Assembly (NCBI RefSeq): GCF_013778305.1 | Contig: NZ_JACEIC010000002.1 | Coordinates: forward strand, 623,708 to 687,707 | DNA from: Nocardioides agri | GTDB lineage: Bacteria; Actinomycetota; Actinomycetes; Propionibacteriales; Nocardioidaceae | Reading direction: 5' to 3' | DNA length: 64,000 bases | In this document: one piece after another, positions 56,359 to 64,000 of the stretch | Position numbering within the stretch: the stretch's first letter is position 1 | How the letters are laid out: each line of letters opens with the position of its first letter | The notes under the pieces: model-generated | Told to the model about the DNA's origin: nothing | Seen by the model: only the letters and a program-made list of their open reading frames with translations | Databases searched by the model: none | Position numbers and translations under genes: made by a program

Positions 56359-57590
56359 CCTGCTGCTCCTACGGGGTTGGTGGGGACGAGTGAGAGACGG
56401 AGGGCGTCGGCCGCCAGGCCGACCTGGGCCGCGTCGGCCGGGGTGTCGACGTCGAGCTCCCCGAGCAGCCGCACGAGGTCCTCGGTGGCGACGGCTCCGT
56501 CGAGGCCGGCGAGAGTGGTGTTGAAGTGGTGGACACCGCTCTTGAGGGCCGTGAGCGCCTTGACCAGACCGAGCCGGTCGCGGTCACCGAGCCGGGCGCG
56601 CAGCGGCACCGGCCGAGCCAGCCCGACGGCGTCCTGCAGCACGGCGCGCACCTGCAGCGGGGTGGCCGCGCCGAGGCTGTCGGACATCCCGATCTCGAGC
56701 ACGCGCGCGGCGGAGAGCGCCACCACCGCGTTGAGCACGGCGTCGCCGTGCTCGATCGCGAACGCGTTGCGGACGATGACCGAGGCGCGGTCGGCCAGCC
56801 CGTCGATGACGGTCAGCACCTGGTCGACCGCGCCGGGCACGCTCGGGTCGACCGGCACCTCGACGACCTCGACACCGAGGCCGAGGGCCCACTCGGCCTG
56901 CTCGCGCGTGGCGACCAGCGCGCTCGACCGGTCGGGCAGCGACGCGACCACCGGCGCGCGGTCGTCCCGCGCCAGGTCCAGCACCCGGACGCGGACGCCG
57001 CTGGCCGCGAGGCCCTCCGCGACCGAGAGCACACCCTCCTCGGAGTGGCCGCGACCGCGCAACGCGGCCACGACTCCCCCGTCGGCGAGGGTCGCCACGT
57101 CGGGCAGCACGTCGGCGAACTGGCCCCAGCCTCGGGAGTGGAAGAGCAGCGGCGCCGTACGCCGCGCCGCGTGTCCGGCGAGGACCTCGCCGACGAAGAT
57201 CGTGTGGTCGCCGCCCGGGTACTCGTGCACCACGCGGCAGTCGAGCCAGCCCAGGGCGGAGTCGAGCAGCGGCGTACCGGTCTCGGCCGTGGTCCAGGAC
57301 TCGCCGGCGAACCGATCCTCGACGCCGGGCACCATGCCGGCGAAGACCCGGGCCACCTCGGCCTGGTCCTTGGCGAGCACGTTGACCCCGAAGACCCCGG
57401 CCGCCGAGATCAGGCCGTGGGAGTAGAGGCGGCGGTCGAGGCAGACCGAGACGAGCGGGGGGTCCAGGCTGACGCTCGAGAACGAGCTGGCGGTCATCCC
57501 GTGCCAGTCGCCGTCCACCAGCGTCGTCACCACGGTGACACCACTGGGCCACTGCGCCATGACGTCGCGAAACGTCGTGGGGTCGACCAT
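56355..57590 (-). CDS. Flavin reductase fused to an HMGL-like barrel
   Basis: This 411-residue protein has an N-terminal flavin reductase (about 1-155): MAQWPSGVTVVTTLVDG, TASSFSSVSLDPPLVSVCLD, GVFGVNVLAKDQ, HTIFVGEV. A C-terminal TIM barrel of the HMG-CoA lyase / isopropylmalate synthase family spans about 170-411: VLEIGMSDSLGAATPLQV, then GVHHFNTTLAGLDG and VATEDLVRLLGEL. The usual HxHD metal site is RLGDRD here, so metal binding may be lost. ATG 57590 follows GGAGAGGAGGG. It heads the operon with a monooxygenase-like partner. The fusion is unusual and the barrel's role is unknown. Confidence 0.82.
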   Translation of the reverse strand: MVDPTTFRDVMAQWPSGVTVVTTLVDGDWHGMTASSFSSVSLDPPLVSVCLDRRLYSHGLISAAGVFGVNVLAKDQAEVARVFAGMVPGVEDRFAGESWTTAETGTPLLDSALGWLDCRVVHEYPGGDHTIFVGEVLAGHAARRTAPLLFHSRGWGQFADVLPDVATLADGGVVAALRGRGHSEEGVLSVAEGLAASGVRVRVLDLARDDRAPVVASLPDRSSALVATREQAEWALGLGVEVVEVPVDPSVPGAVDQVLTVIDGLADRASVIVRNAFAIEHGDAVLNAVVALSAARVLEIGMSDSLGAATPLQVRAVLQDAVGLARPVPLRARLGDRDRLGLVKALTALKSGVHHFNTTLAGLDGAVATEDLVRLLGELDVDTPADAAQVGLAADALRLSLVPTNPVGAAG

Positions 57591-57610
57591 GCACACCCTC
57601 CTCTCCGGTA

Positions 57611-57624
57611 GAGAATATACAATA
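57611..57624 (-). promoter_or_regulatory. AT-rich shared element near the GntR gene
   Basis: The minus strand reads TATTGTATATTCTC, with -10 TATATT for the flavin reductase operon and a leader of about 17 nt. The GntR gene at 57745 lies on the other side, so this site could also give autoregulation. Confidence 0.62.
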
Positions 57625-57744
57625 TCGGATAAGATCTTCGGGCAAGCCATTCCGCACAAATGGCGGGCGACGTGCCACGATTGGCCGCACGAACGAACCG
57701 AGCACGCAACGCCGCCGCTGCGGCTGACGAGGGAGAGAGCCCGC

Positions 57745-58455
57745 ATGGTCCGCACGCGCACCGGAGCGCCCGTCCGCCCGATCGCCCACCTGTCACTGGT
57801 GGACCGGGTCACCGACGAGCTGCACCGCGCGATCCTCAACGGCGACATCCGGCCGGGGGCGGCGGTCTCGATCGTGGAGCTGTGCGAGCAGTTCGACGTC
57901 AGCCACATCCCGGTGCGCGAGGCGCTGCGCCGCCTGGAGAGCGAAGGGCTGGTCAGCCTGCGCCCCGGCCGCTCGGCGCTGGTCGCCTCGCTCAGCCCCG
58001 AGGACCTCTCCGGCATCTATCGGCTGCGCAAGCTGATCGAGGGTGACCTCACGCTGCGCGCGATGCAGAACCTGTCCGAGGAGCGCCTCGAGGCGGCGCA
58101 GGTCGCGCTGGACGAGTACGCCGACGTCGAGCGCGAGCCGGCCTCCCTCGCGGCGGCCCACCACGCCTTCCACTCCGCGCTCCTCGACGACGTGACCGGT
58201 GGCGCCGATCGCCGGGTGCTCGAGATCCTCTGGCACTCGGCCGACCGCTACCTGCATCTGCTCATGGACAACCTCGACAAGGCCCCCGAGACCACCGAGG
58301 CGCGGATCGACGAGCACCGCGCGCTCCTCGACCTCGCCCGGGCCGGCAAGGCTCAGGAGCTGCGCGACGCCTGGGTCGCCCACCTCGAGAGCAGCGAGAC
58401 CGCGCTCATGGCCGCCCTCGAGCGCAGTCCGGAGAACCAGGCCGCCCAGGCCTGA
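57745..58455 (+). CDS. GntR-family transcriptional regulator, FCD subfamily
   Basis: This 236-residue regulator has an N-terminal winged helix (LVDRVTDELHRAILNGDIRPG, then LCEQFDVSHIPVREALRRLE, then EGLVSLRPGRSALVASLS). A C-terminal FCD ligand-binding domain has LIEGDLTLRAM, Asp/His-type metal-binding positions in HHAFHSALL and a late His in EHRALLDLA. ATG 57745 follows AGGGAGAGAG. FCD regulators usually bind short palindromes such as TnGTnnnACnA and respond to organic acids. It is the only such regulator in the window, so it is the best candidate to act on the shared AT-rich elements. That link is inferred. Confidence 0.9.
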   Translation: MVRTRTGAPVRPIAHLSLVDRVTDELHRAILNGDIRPGAAVSIVELCEQFDVSHIPVREALRRLESEGLVSLRPGRSALVASLSPEDLSGIYRLRKLIEGDLTLRAMQNLSEERLEAAQVALDEYADVEREPASLAAAHHAFHSALLDDVTGGADRRVLEILWHSADRYLHLLMDNLDKAPETTEARIDEHRALLDLARAGKAQELRDAWVAHLESSETALMAALERSPENQAAQA

Positions 58456-58500
58456 GGTCCGTCGGCTCGCTGCCCGGCGCGGGGCGGGGCGGGGCGGCGG

Positions 58501-58590
58501 CGTTTCATCAAGGGATGAAGGCCGAGCCGCGCTTCCCGTGGCGAGCTCGCCGAGGGAAGCGCAGTTTGACCCTCATCCCTTGATGAAACG
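58501..58590. repeat. Nested inverted repeat between convergent genes
   Basis: CGTTTCATCAAGGGATGA at 58501-58518 pairs perfectly with TCATCCCTTGATGAAACG at 58573-58590. Inside, GCGCTTCCC (58529-58537) pairs with GGGAAGCGC (58554-58562), and GGCGAGCTCGCC (58540-58551) is a perfect palindrome at the tip. It could act as a terminator, but the nested structure is more elaborate than needed. It shares a GCnGTTTGnCCCTCA string with the 7574 element. Confidence 0.65.
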
Positions 58591-58609
58591 TCCCCACGCC
58601 GAGCCGCAG

Positions 58610-60241
58610 CTAGACCGACGCGACCGGCGCGACGAGGACCCCGGCGAGGTCCCACGGGCGGCCGTCGACGACGTCGGTGCCCTTGCTGACGAACCGATTG
58701 GTGGCGCAGGCCGGGCGGAGGGTGGCGACCTCGACCGGGCCGGTGGCGAGCACCGGGTCGGGGCGGCTGATGATGCCGCGGAACGGGCCGCGGCCCGGCG
58801 CCCACAGGGTGAAGTCGGTGGACAGCGGGTAGAGCGCTCCCCCGCCGTACGGCGTGCGCCGGCTGGCGACCGCGACGTTGACCCGGTTCTCGGCCGCGCG
58901 CTCGAGCAGCAGCGGGTCGAGGTCGGCCGCGGCCTGCACGGTGAACGGCACGGCGACGACGTCGACGTCCTGGAGCGCGGCGAGGCGGAACGTCTCGGGG
59001 TAGAGCGCGTCGTCGCCGACGACGAGCGCGAGCCGACCCCACGGGAGGTCGGCGACCTCGACACCCTTGCCCAGCTCGGTGGACCAGCCGTGACGCGCGC
59101 AGGCGTGCAGCTGCGTCTGGCGCAGCAGGACGCCGGCCGCGGAGAGCACGAGGCCGACGTGCTGGGCGCCGTCGGCGACCGAGGTGGCGACCACCGCTGA
59201 GGAACCGGCGAGCGCAGCGACGATCGCGTCCGGGTCGAGGCCGGTCAGCTCGGGCAGCACGACGAGCGCGGCGCCGGCGTCCAGCGCCGAGGCGAGCAGC
59301 CCGGCCACGTCGTCCCCGTCGGCCGGGCTCACGACCGCGGTCACCAGCTCCTCGGCACCGGCGGGACGCTGCCGCCCTCGCGGCGCCTCGAGGATCGGTC
59401 CGTAGAGGTCGGGGCGGCGCGAGGCCATCACGTCGGTGCCGTCGGGGCGGCGCTTGTCGTCGGCGGCCGCGACCTCGATGTCGGCCACGACCACCGCCTC
59501 GCCGGTGCGCGGCGCGATCGCGACGACGGTGCCGTCGGGCGCCACGATCTGCGCCTCGCCGGCGCCGTGCAGCATCTCCACGGGTACGCCGACGCGCTCG
59601 GCGACCGTGCCGATGCTCCGCTCGGGCACCAGCGGGCCGACCTTGTTGGCGGCGACCACCCAGACGCGGTTCTCCACGGCGCGCACGGGCACGTGCAGCG
59701 ATGCCTCGTCGAGGGCGAAGGAGTTCAGGCTGTTGAGCAGGACCTGCGCGCCGGCGACGCCGAGCAGCCGCGGCGTCTCGTTGATGACGCCGTCCATGCA
59801 GGAGTAGAGGCCGACCCGGCCGAAGGGGACGTCGACGATCGGCGACGGCTCGACGGCGGGGTCGAGGTGGTCGCGCTCGCTGCCCATGAGCACCTGCTTG
59901 TCGGTGACCGCGAGGATCCCGCCCGCCGGCGAGAAGAGGATGTTGCTGCCGGTCGTCCGGCCGTCCTCGCGGGCCAGCGTGCAGTTGGCCATCAGGTGGA
60001 TGCCGTGCTCGCGGGCCTTCGCGGCGAGCGCGGCCACGAACGCGCCGTCGAGGGTCTGCGCCATCCGCCGGGCGTGGTCGCGGTCGTCGTACCAGGAGAC
60101 GTGGTTGCAGAACTCGGGCAGCACCACGACCTCGGCACCCTCGGCCACCGCCCGGTCGGTCATCCGGAGGCAGGTGGCGAGGTTCTCCTCGACGTCCTCC
60201 GTGACCGCGAACTGGACGGCGGCCACACGCACGATCGGCAT
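58610..60241 (-). CDS. Tandem-domain carbon-nitrogen hydrolase, second domain degenerate
   Basis: This 543-residue protein has two nitrilase-superfamily domains. In domain 1 (about 1-275) the Glu-Lys-Cys triad is intact: E43 in VVLPEF, K115 in TDKQVL and C148 in LYSCMDG. In domain 2 (about 300-543) the Glu is present (VVLPELTG), but the Lys region reads RQTQLH and the Cys region reads VVGDDALYPETFR, with Gly where Cys is expected. The second domain is probably catalytically dead and regulatory or structural. I chose ATG 60241; a TTG at 60247 is possible. It hydrolyses an amide, carbamoyl or nitrile group. It is divergent from the MFS gene. Confidence 0.87.
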   Translation of the reverse strand: MPIVRVAAVQFAVTEDVEENLATCLRMTDRAVAEGAEVVVLPEFCNHVSWYDDRDHARRMAQTLDGAFVAALAAKAREHGIHLMANCTLAREDGRTTGSNILFSPAGGILAVTDKQVLMGSERDHLDPAVEPSPIVDVPFGRVGLYSCMDGVINETPRLLGVAGAQVLLNSLNSFALDEASLHVPVRAVENRVWVVAANKVGPLVPERSIGTVAERVGVPVEMLHGAGEAQIVAPDGTVVAIAPRTGEAVVVADIEVAAADDKRRPDGTDVMASRRPDLYGPILEAPRGRQRPAGAEELVTAVVSPADGDDVAGLLASALDAGAALVVLPELTGLDPDAIVAALAGSSAVVATSVADGAQHVGLVLSAAGVLLRQTQLHACARHGWSTELGKGVEVADLPWGRLALVVGDDALYPETFRLAALQDVDVVAVPFTVQAAADLDPLLLERAAENRVNVAVASRRTPYGGGALYPLSTDFTLWAPGRGPFRGIISRPDPVLATGPVEVATLRPACATNRFVSKGTDVVDGRPWDLAGVLVAPVASV

Positions 60242-60249
60242 CCACAACT

Positions 60250-60263
60250 CCCTATATATGATC
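60250..60263. promoter_or_regulatory. AT-rich shared element, nitrilase/MFS divergent promoter
   Basis: Plus reads CCCTATATATGATC, with TATGAT at 60257-60262 and a leader of about 50 nt to ATG 60319. Minus reads GATCATATATAGGG, ending about 8 nt before ATG 60241. Confidence 0.62.
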
Positions 60264-60318
60264 TACGCTTCCCGCACAGCCTCGCACACGCGTCACCCGA
60301 ACGATAGGAGCAGGCCGC

Positions 60319-61674
60319 ATGTCGGAAGCCACCGAACCGGAGATCGCGGAGCAGATCGAGGTGGCGGCCTTCCCCGGCAGGCCCCCTGTCGCCATCGACC
60401 TGACGAAGGCCGCGCCGTTCGGCTGGTGGGCGGCGGCCGTCATCGCGCTGGTCGCCTTCATCGACCGCGTCGAGTACAACCTGGTGGCCGGCGCGCTGCC
60501 CGCGATCCAGGACCACTTCCACTTCAGCGACACCGTCGCCGGCGCCATCCCGACCGCCTCGGCGATCGCCGGCGTCATCCTGCTGCTCCCGGCGGGCCGG
60601 CTCGCCGACCGCGGACGGCGTACGTCGATCGTCGGGCTCGTGGTGCTGGTCTGGGCGCTCTGCTCGGTGCTGAGCGGCGTGGCGACGACGTTCGCGGTCT
60701 TCTTCGTCAGCCGGATCCTGCTCGGCGCCGCGGGCCAGCTCTACAACCCGCCGGCCTCCAGCCTGCTCGCCGACTACTACCCCGGCCAGGCGCGCGGCAA
60801 GGCCTTCGGCCTCGAGCGGGCGGGCTACTACATGGGCCTCCCGGTCGGCGTCGCGCTCGGCGGCGCGCTGGCGCAGGCGGTCGGCTGGCGGTCGGTGTTC
60901 TTCATCGTCGCCGTGCCGGGCCTGCTCGTCGCGCTGCTCGTCTTCACGCTGCGCGAGCCGGTGCGCGGCCTCGGCGACCGCATCGACCGCCTGCGCGGCA
61001 CCACCGGCGACCTCGGGCACGAGGAGACGACGACGCTCACCGCCTCGATGCTCGGCGAGGCCAAGGAGGTGCTGCGGATCGGCTCCCTGCGGGGCGTGAT
61101 CATCAGCCTCTCGATGCTCTACCTGGGCCTCGGCGGCCTCTTCTACTGGCTGCCGACCTTCCTCGAGCGCACCGAGGACCTCGAGTACGACGCGGCGGCC
61201 GGCCTCGCCGGCGGCGTCGGCGGCATGGGCATCGTCATCGGCATCATCCTCGGCAGCAGGATCGGCGACCGCCACCACGGCACCAGGTCGGCCTGGCGGC
61301 TGCGCACCGGCGTCGGCTTCCTCGCGCTCGGCGCGCTGGCCCTCACCGGCTGCGTGCTGCTCCCCGGCCTGCCGATCCGGCTGACGTTGGTCGCCCTGTC
61401 CTGCGTCGGGTTCGCCGGCGCGATCCCCAACCTCACCGCCGCGTCCGCCGACGTCGTCCCGGCCCGTCAGCGCGGCCTGGGCTTCGCGGTGCTGCAGTTC
61501 ATCACCACGCTCGGCGGCGCGGCCGGCCCGCTGATGATCGGCCTGCTGTCGGACGCCGTCGGCTCCCTGCGCATCGCGCTGCTCGCGCTCATCCCGCCGC
61601 TGTTCATCGCGATCGTGGTGCTCCAGCGGACGACCAGGCACTACGACGAGGACGCCCGGCGCGCCGTGCTGTAG
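60319..61674 (+). CDS. MFS transporter, Spinster-like
   Basis: This 451-residue transporter has twelve predicted helices. FIDRVEYNLVAGALPAIQDHFHFSD in consecutive segments near residues 52-76 follows the Spinster-type opening (YIDRxTxAGVLP). GRLADRGRRTS is the MFS A-motif near 93. ATG 60319 follows AGGAG. Spinster proteins move lipids or organic ions; many bacterial relatives import aromatic or organic acids. With the divergent nitrilase it probably imports the pathway substrate or exports a product. Confidence 0.88.
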   Translation: MSEATEPEIAEQIEVAAFPGRPPVAIDLTKAAPFGWWAAAVIALVAFIDRVEYNLVAGALPAIQDHFHFSDTVAGAIPTASAIAGVILLLPAGRLADRGRRTSIVGLVVLVWALCSVLSGVATTFAVFFVSRILLGAAGQLYNPPASSLLADYYPGQARGKAFGLERAGYYMGLPVGVALGGALAQAVGWRSVFFIVAVPGLLVALLVFTLREPVRGLGDRIDRLRGTTGDLGHEETTTLTASMLGEAKEVLRIGSLRGVIISLSMLYLGLGGLFYWLPTFLERTEDLEYDAAAGLAGGVGGMGIVIGIILGSRIGDRHHGTRSAWRLRTGVGFLALGALALTGCVLLPGLPIRLTLVALSCVGFAGAIPNLTAASADVVPARQRGLGFAVLQFITTLGGAAGPLMIGLLSDAVGSLRIALLALIPPLFIAIVVLQRTTRHYDEDARRAVL

Positions 61675-61687
61675 GGCGAGTCGTCGA

Positions 61688-62266
61688 TCAGCCCCAGTGG
61701 TGGACGACCGCCCGGCCGGCGCGGGCGGGGACGACCTCGCCGGCGGGCACGTGCACCCAGTGGCTGTCCGAGGTCCACAGCACGTCGACGTCGACGGGGA
61801 ACGTCTGCGCGGCGAGCTCGTCGTGCACGGCGACCGTGCCCACGAGGTCGGGGTGCGGGCCGCGCTGCTCGCCCGCGACGAGTGGCGAGAGGTACGCCGT
61901 ACCCGCGTCGTCCGCCGCGCCGTCGGTCCAGCCGCCACCGGGGCCGGAGAACCACACGACCGCGCGGGTGTCGTCCTGGACCGAGGTCGCGGAGCGAGTC
62001 GCCCGCGGTTCGATGACGAGGTAGTCGTCGAGCCCCGCGGTCAGCCCGCTGATGCTCAGCGCGCCGCGGAGGACCACCATCTCCTCGCCGGCCGGCTGGT
62101 GGCCGACGGCGTCGCGCTGCCAGCCGGGCGGGAAGGCGACGAGCACCGTGCGGGTCTGCCGCTCGGCGTCGGCGCGCAGCATCACGAGCCGCGCCGGCTC
62201 GTCCGAGCCGGCGATGTGGTGCTCGATCCACGTGAGGTCGGCGGCGTCGAGGTCGACGAGGGTCAT
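61688..62266 (-). CDS. Cupin-like protein
   Basis: This 192-residue protein has a cupin-type motif FPPGWQRDAVGHQPAGEEMVVLRGALSISG near residues 45-75, and a second beta region ends VLWTSDSHWVHVPAGEVVPARAG. A His and Glu are present at plausible metal-binding positions. ATG 62266 has AGGAG upstream and overlaps the isochorismatase stop. Cupins bind small acids or act as dioxygenases or isomerases. The specific role is unknown. Confidence 0.75.
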   Translation of the reverse strand: MTLVDLDAADLTWIEHHIAGSDEPARLVMLRADAERQTRTVLVAFPPGWQRDAVGHQPAGEEMVVLRGALSISGLTAGLDDYLVIEPRATRSATSVQDDTRAVVWFSGPGGGWTDGAADDAGTAYLSPLVAGEQRGPHPDLVGTVAVHDELAAQTFPVDVDVLWTSDSHWVHVPAGEVVPARAGRAVVHHWG

Positions 62267-62871
62267 GAGCTCGCTCCTGTGAGGTGGTCGATGACGGCCT
62301 GCTCCGGCAGCACGTCGGCGTACTTGGCGTCGAGGTCGAGGAGGTTCTGGTCGTGGGTCGCGGCCTCGCGGTCGCCGCAGGCCTCGCGCGCCACGATCGG
62401 CCGGAAGCCGTGCTGCAGCGCGTCGAGCGCGGTCGCGCGCACGCAGCCGCTGGTCGAGAAGCCGAGCACGACGACGGTGTCGACGCGGTTGGCGTTGAGC
62501 GTCGCCGCCAGGCTGGTGCCGAAGAAGCCGGACGCGTACTGCTTGCTCACCACGACCTCGCCCGGCCGCGGGGCCGGCGCGACCGGGAAGGCGGCGTACG
62601 GCGAGCCCTCCTCGAACGCGCTCAGCCCCGGCACCTTGACCGCGAACCAGCCGGCGTCGGCGCCACCGGGCGCGAGCCGCACCGTGGTGAAGACGACCGG
62701 GTGCCCGCCCGCGCGAGCCGCCTCGACGACCCGCTCGGCGCTGGCCCGGGCTGCCTCGAAGCGGCCGCCCGCGTCGGTGAGCGGGCCGCCCTCCAGGTAG
62801 GCCAGGCAGACGTCCACGACGACGACAGCGGGCTTGGAGCCCCAACCGATCCGAGCACCGAAGCCGTCCAT
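62263..62871 (-). CDS. Isochorismatase-family amidohydrolase
   Basis: This 202-residue hydrolase has the cysteine-hydrolase triad: Asp20 in VVVVDVC, Lys110 in VVSKQYASGF and Cys143 in STSGCVRAT. It resembles N-carbamoylsarcosine amidohydrolase and maleamate amidohydrolase. ATG 62871 shares a base with the preceding TGA. Placed with a CoA-transferase and, elsewhere in the window, an imidase and a maleate-isomerase-like protein, it could hydrolyse a maleamate to a maleate. N-carbamoyl hydrolysis is the alternative. Confidence 0.88.
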   Translation of the reverse strand: MDGFGARIGWGSKPAVVVVDVCLAYLEGGPLTDAGGRFEAARASAERVVEAARAGGHPVVFTTVRLAPGGADAGWFAVKVPGLSAFEEGSPYAAFPVAPAPRPGEVVVSKQYASGFFGTSLAATLNANRVDTVVVLGFSTSGCVRATALDALQHGFRPIVAREACGDREAATHDQNLLDLDAKYADVLPEQAVIDHLTGASS

Positions 62872-64000
62872 CAGATGATGCCCGCCTCGCTCAGCTCGGC
62901 GCGGCGCTCGGGCGAGAGACCGAGCAGCTCGCCGTAGACCTGGTCGTTGAACTGGCCCAGGTCGGCGCCGGTCCACCGGATCGAGCCGGGCGTCGCCGAG
63001 AGCTTCGGGACGACGTTCTGCATCTTCAGGGTCCCGAAGGTCTGGTCGGGGACCTGGACGATGGAGTCGCGTGCCTTGAAGTGGGGGTCCGCGAGCATGT
63101 CCGCGGCCTTGTAGATCCGCCCGGCCGGGACGCCGCCGGCGTCCATCAGGTCCAGGAGCTCTGCGGCGTCGATGGTGGCCGTCCACTCCGAGATCAGCTC
63201 GTCGAGGTGGGCCTGGTCCCTGCCGCGGCCGACGTGGGTGGAGTACGCGTGCCCCGGCTCGGACCACTCGGGGTGGCCCATCATCGCGAACAGTCGCGAG
63301 GAGACCGAGTCCTGGTTGGCCGCGATCAGGATGAGCTGGTCGTCCCGGGTGGGGTAGACGTTCGACGGCGCCACGTTGGGCAGGATCGCGCCCGTGCGCT
63401 CGCGCTGGTAGCCGGCCTGGTCCCACTCGGTCACCAGCGACTCCATCATCGCCAGCACGGACTCGTAGATCGAGGCGTCGACGACCTGGCCCTCGCCGGT
63501 GGCGTCGCGGTGGTGCAGCGCCGAGAGCGCCCCCACGGTGGCGTGCATCGCCGCGAGCGAGTCGCCGATCGAGATGCCGGCCCGCGACGGCTGGCGGTCG
63601 GGGTCGCCGAGGATGTAGCGCAGGCCGCCCATGGCCTCGCCGATCGAGCCGTAGCCGGCCCGCGCGGCGTAGGGGCCGGTCTGGCCGTAGCCGGTGACGC
63701 GGACCAGGATGATGCCGGGGTTGACCTCGCGCAGGCGCTCGTAGGAGAGGTTCCACTTCTCGAAGGTCCCGGCCCGGAAGTTCTCGACGATGACGTCGGA
63801 CTTCGCGACCAGCTGGAGGAAGAGCTCCTGGCCCTCCTCCTCGCGCAGGTTGAGCGTGACCGTGCGCTTGTTGCGCCCGACCACCGGCCACCACAGCGAG
63901 GTGCCGTCGGTCCGCCCCCACTGCCGCATGGGGTCACCGGTGCCGGGCGCCTCGACCTTGATCACGTCGGCGCCTTGGTCGGCCATCAGCGTCGCCGCGA
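62871..64000 (-). CDS. CaiB/BaiF family III CoA-transferase, 5' end outside the window
   Basis: The minus-strand frame is open to the right edge and its N-terminus is missing; the visible sequence starts inside the fold at ATLMADQGADVIKVEAPGTGDP. The catalytic Asp is expected in ISIGDSLAAMHA near visible residue 150. The C-terminus is complete. It is coupled to the isochorismatase gene. It is the third family III CoA-transferase in the window, suggesting several acids are activated. Confidence 0.9.
   Translation of the reverse strand, partial: AATLMADQGADVIKVEAPGTGDPMRQWGRTDGTSLWWPVVGRNKRTVTLNLREEEGQELFLQLVAKSDVIVENFRAGTFEKWNLSYERLREVNPGIILVRVTGYGQTGPYAARAGYGSIGEAMGGLRYILGDPDRQPSRAGISIGDSLAAMHATVGALSALHHRDATGEGQVVDASIYESVLAMMESLVTEWDQAGYQRERTGAILPNVAPSNVYPTRDDQLILIAANQDSVSSRLFAMMGHPEWSEPGHAYSTHVGRGRDQAHLDELISEWTATIDAAELLDLMDAGGVPAGRIYKAADMLADPHFKARDSIVQVPDQTFGTLKMQNVVPKLSATPGSIRWTGADLGQFNDQVYGELLGLSPERRAELSEAGII

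Noticed and set aside
1..64000. tRNA, rRNA, insertion sequences or phage genes
   Set aside because: No cloverleaf, rRNA-like segment, transposase or integrase motif was seen on reading either strand; short RNA genes could still be missed without a search tool.

Overview
This window looks like a chromosomal segment of a high-GC actinomycete, most plausibly a Nocardioides-like member of the Propionibacteriales. The reasons are very high GC with strongly GC-biased third positions, GTG/ATG starts coupled by ATGA or GTGA overlaps, F420-dependent oxidoreductases, a MacS-type histidine kinase and class E-like sortases. I call 62 protein genes, two of them cut by the window edges. I see no rRNA, tRNA, CRISPR array, insertion sequence or phage gene. 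No gap between genes exceeds 300 bases.

Layout, left to right. A GAF-domain gene runs off the left edge (1-893). A flavoprotein (1183-2598) and a CoA-transferase/cyclase/MmgE-PrpD/imidase operon (2625-7487) diverge from one perfect palindrome. A VOC protein and a reductase diverge at 8.5 kb, followed by a secreted Lys/Ala-rich protein (9632-11086). A 14-gene minus-strand operon (22338 down to 11246) carries beta-oxidation-like functions. A short plus-strand operon (22397-24084) begins with a red-chlorophyll-catabolite-reductase-like protein. An ABC importer operon (31059 down to 24168) ends with two LPXTG proteins, one with a neocarzinostatin-like fold. From 31.1 to 42.9 kb lie two sortases, WxL-like and DUF916-like proteins, further surface proteins, a two-component system and two small one-helix paralogues. 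An eight-gene minus operon (49888 down to 42902) encodes two RCCR/bilin-reductase-fold proteins, a chlorophyllase-like hydrolase, a PaO-like Rieske oxygenase, a beta-barrel-like protein, a NOL/NYC1-like reductase, a membrane protein and a maleate-isomerase-like enzyme. A flavin monooxygenase/aldehyde dehydrogenase operon (57590 down to 50039) diverges from a GntR/FCD regulator. A tandem-domain nitrilase, a Spinster-like MFS transporter and a cupin/isochorismatase/CoA-transferase operon fill the right end.

Main idea. Three proteins (22397-23224, 46099-46848, 49073-49888) resemble plant red chlorophyll catabolite reductase or the related bilin-reductase fold. They sit with homologues of the other plant chlorophyll-breakdown enzymes: a PaO-like Rieske oxygenase, two NOL/NYC1-like SDRs, a chlorophyllase-like hydrolase and a MES-like esterase. 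I infer that the window holds a bacterial pathway that opens and mineralises a tetrapyrrole (chlorophyll, pheophorbide or a bilin). The imidase, isochorismatase-family amidase, maleate-isomerase-like enzyme, MmgE/PrpD pair, CoA-transferases, CitE-like lyase and thiolase/DUF35/MaoC set would degrade ring-derived imides and propionate side chains. The family assignments come from memory of the plant proteins; the substrate is inference.

Regulation. Ten promoter regions share an AT-rich element, roughly KATSRTATATWNTC, that stands out sharply from the surrounding GC-rich DNA. It precedes the catabolic operons, the ABC/LPXTG operon, both sortase genes and the WxL-like gene. It is absent upstream of the two-component system and the YiaA/B-like gene. 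This suggests one regulon joining cell-surface proteins and catabolism. The GntR/FCD regulator at 57745 is the only candidate regulator gene of that kind in view. Several promoters lie so close to the start codon that leaderless mRNA is likely.
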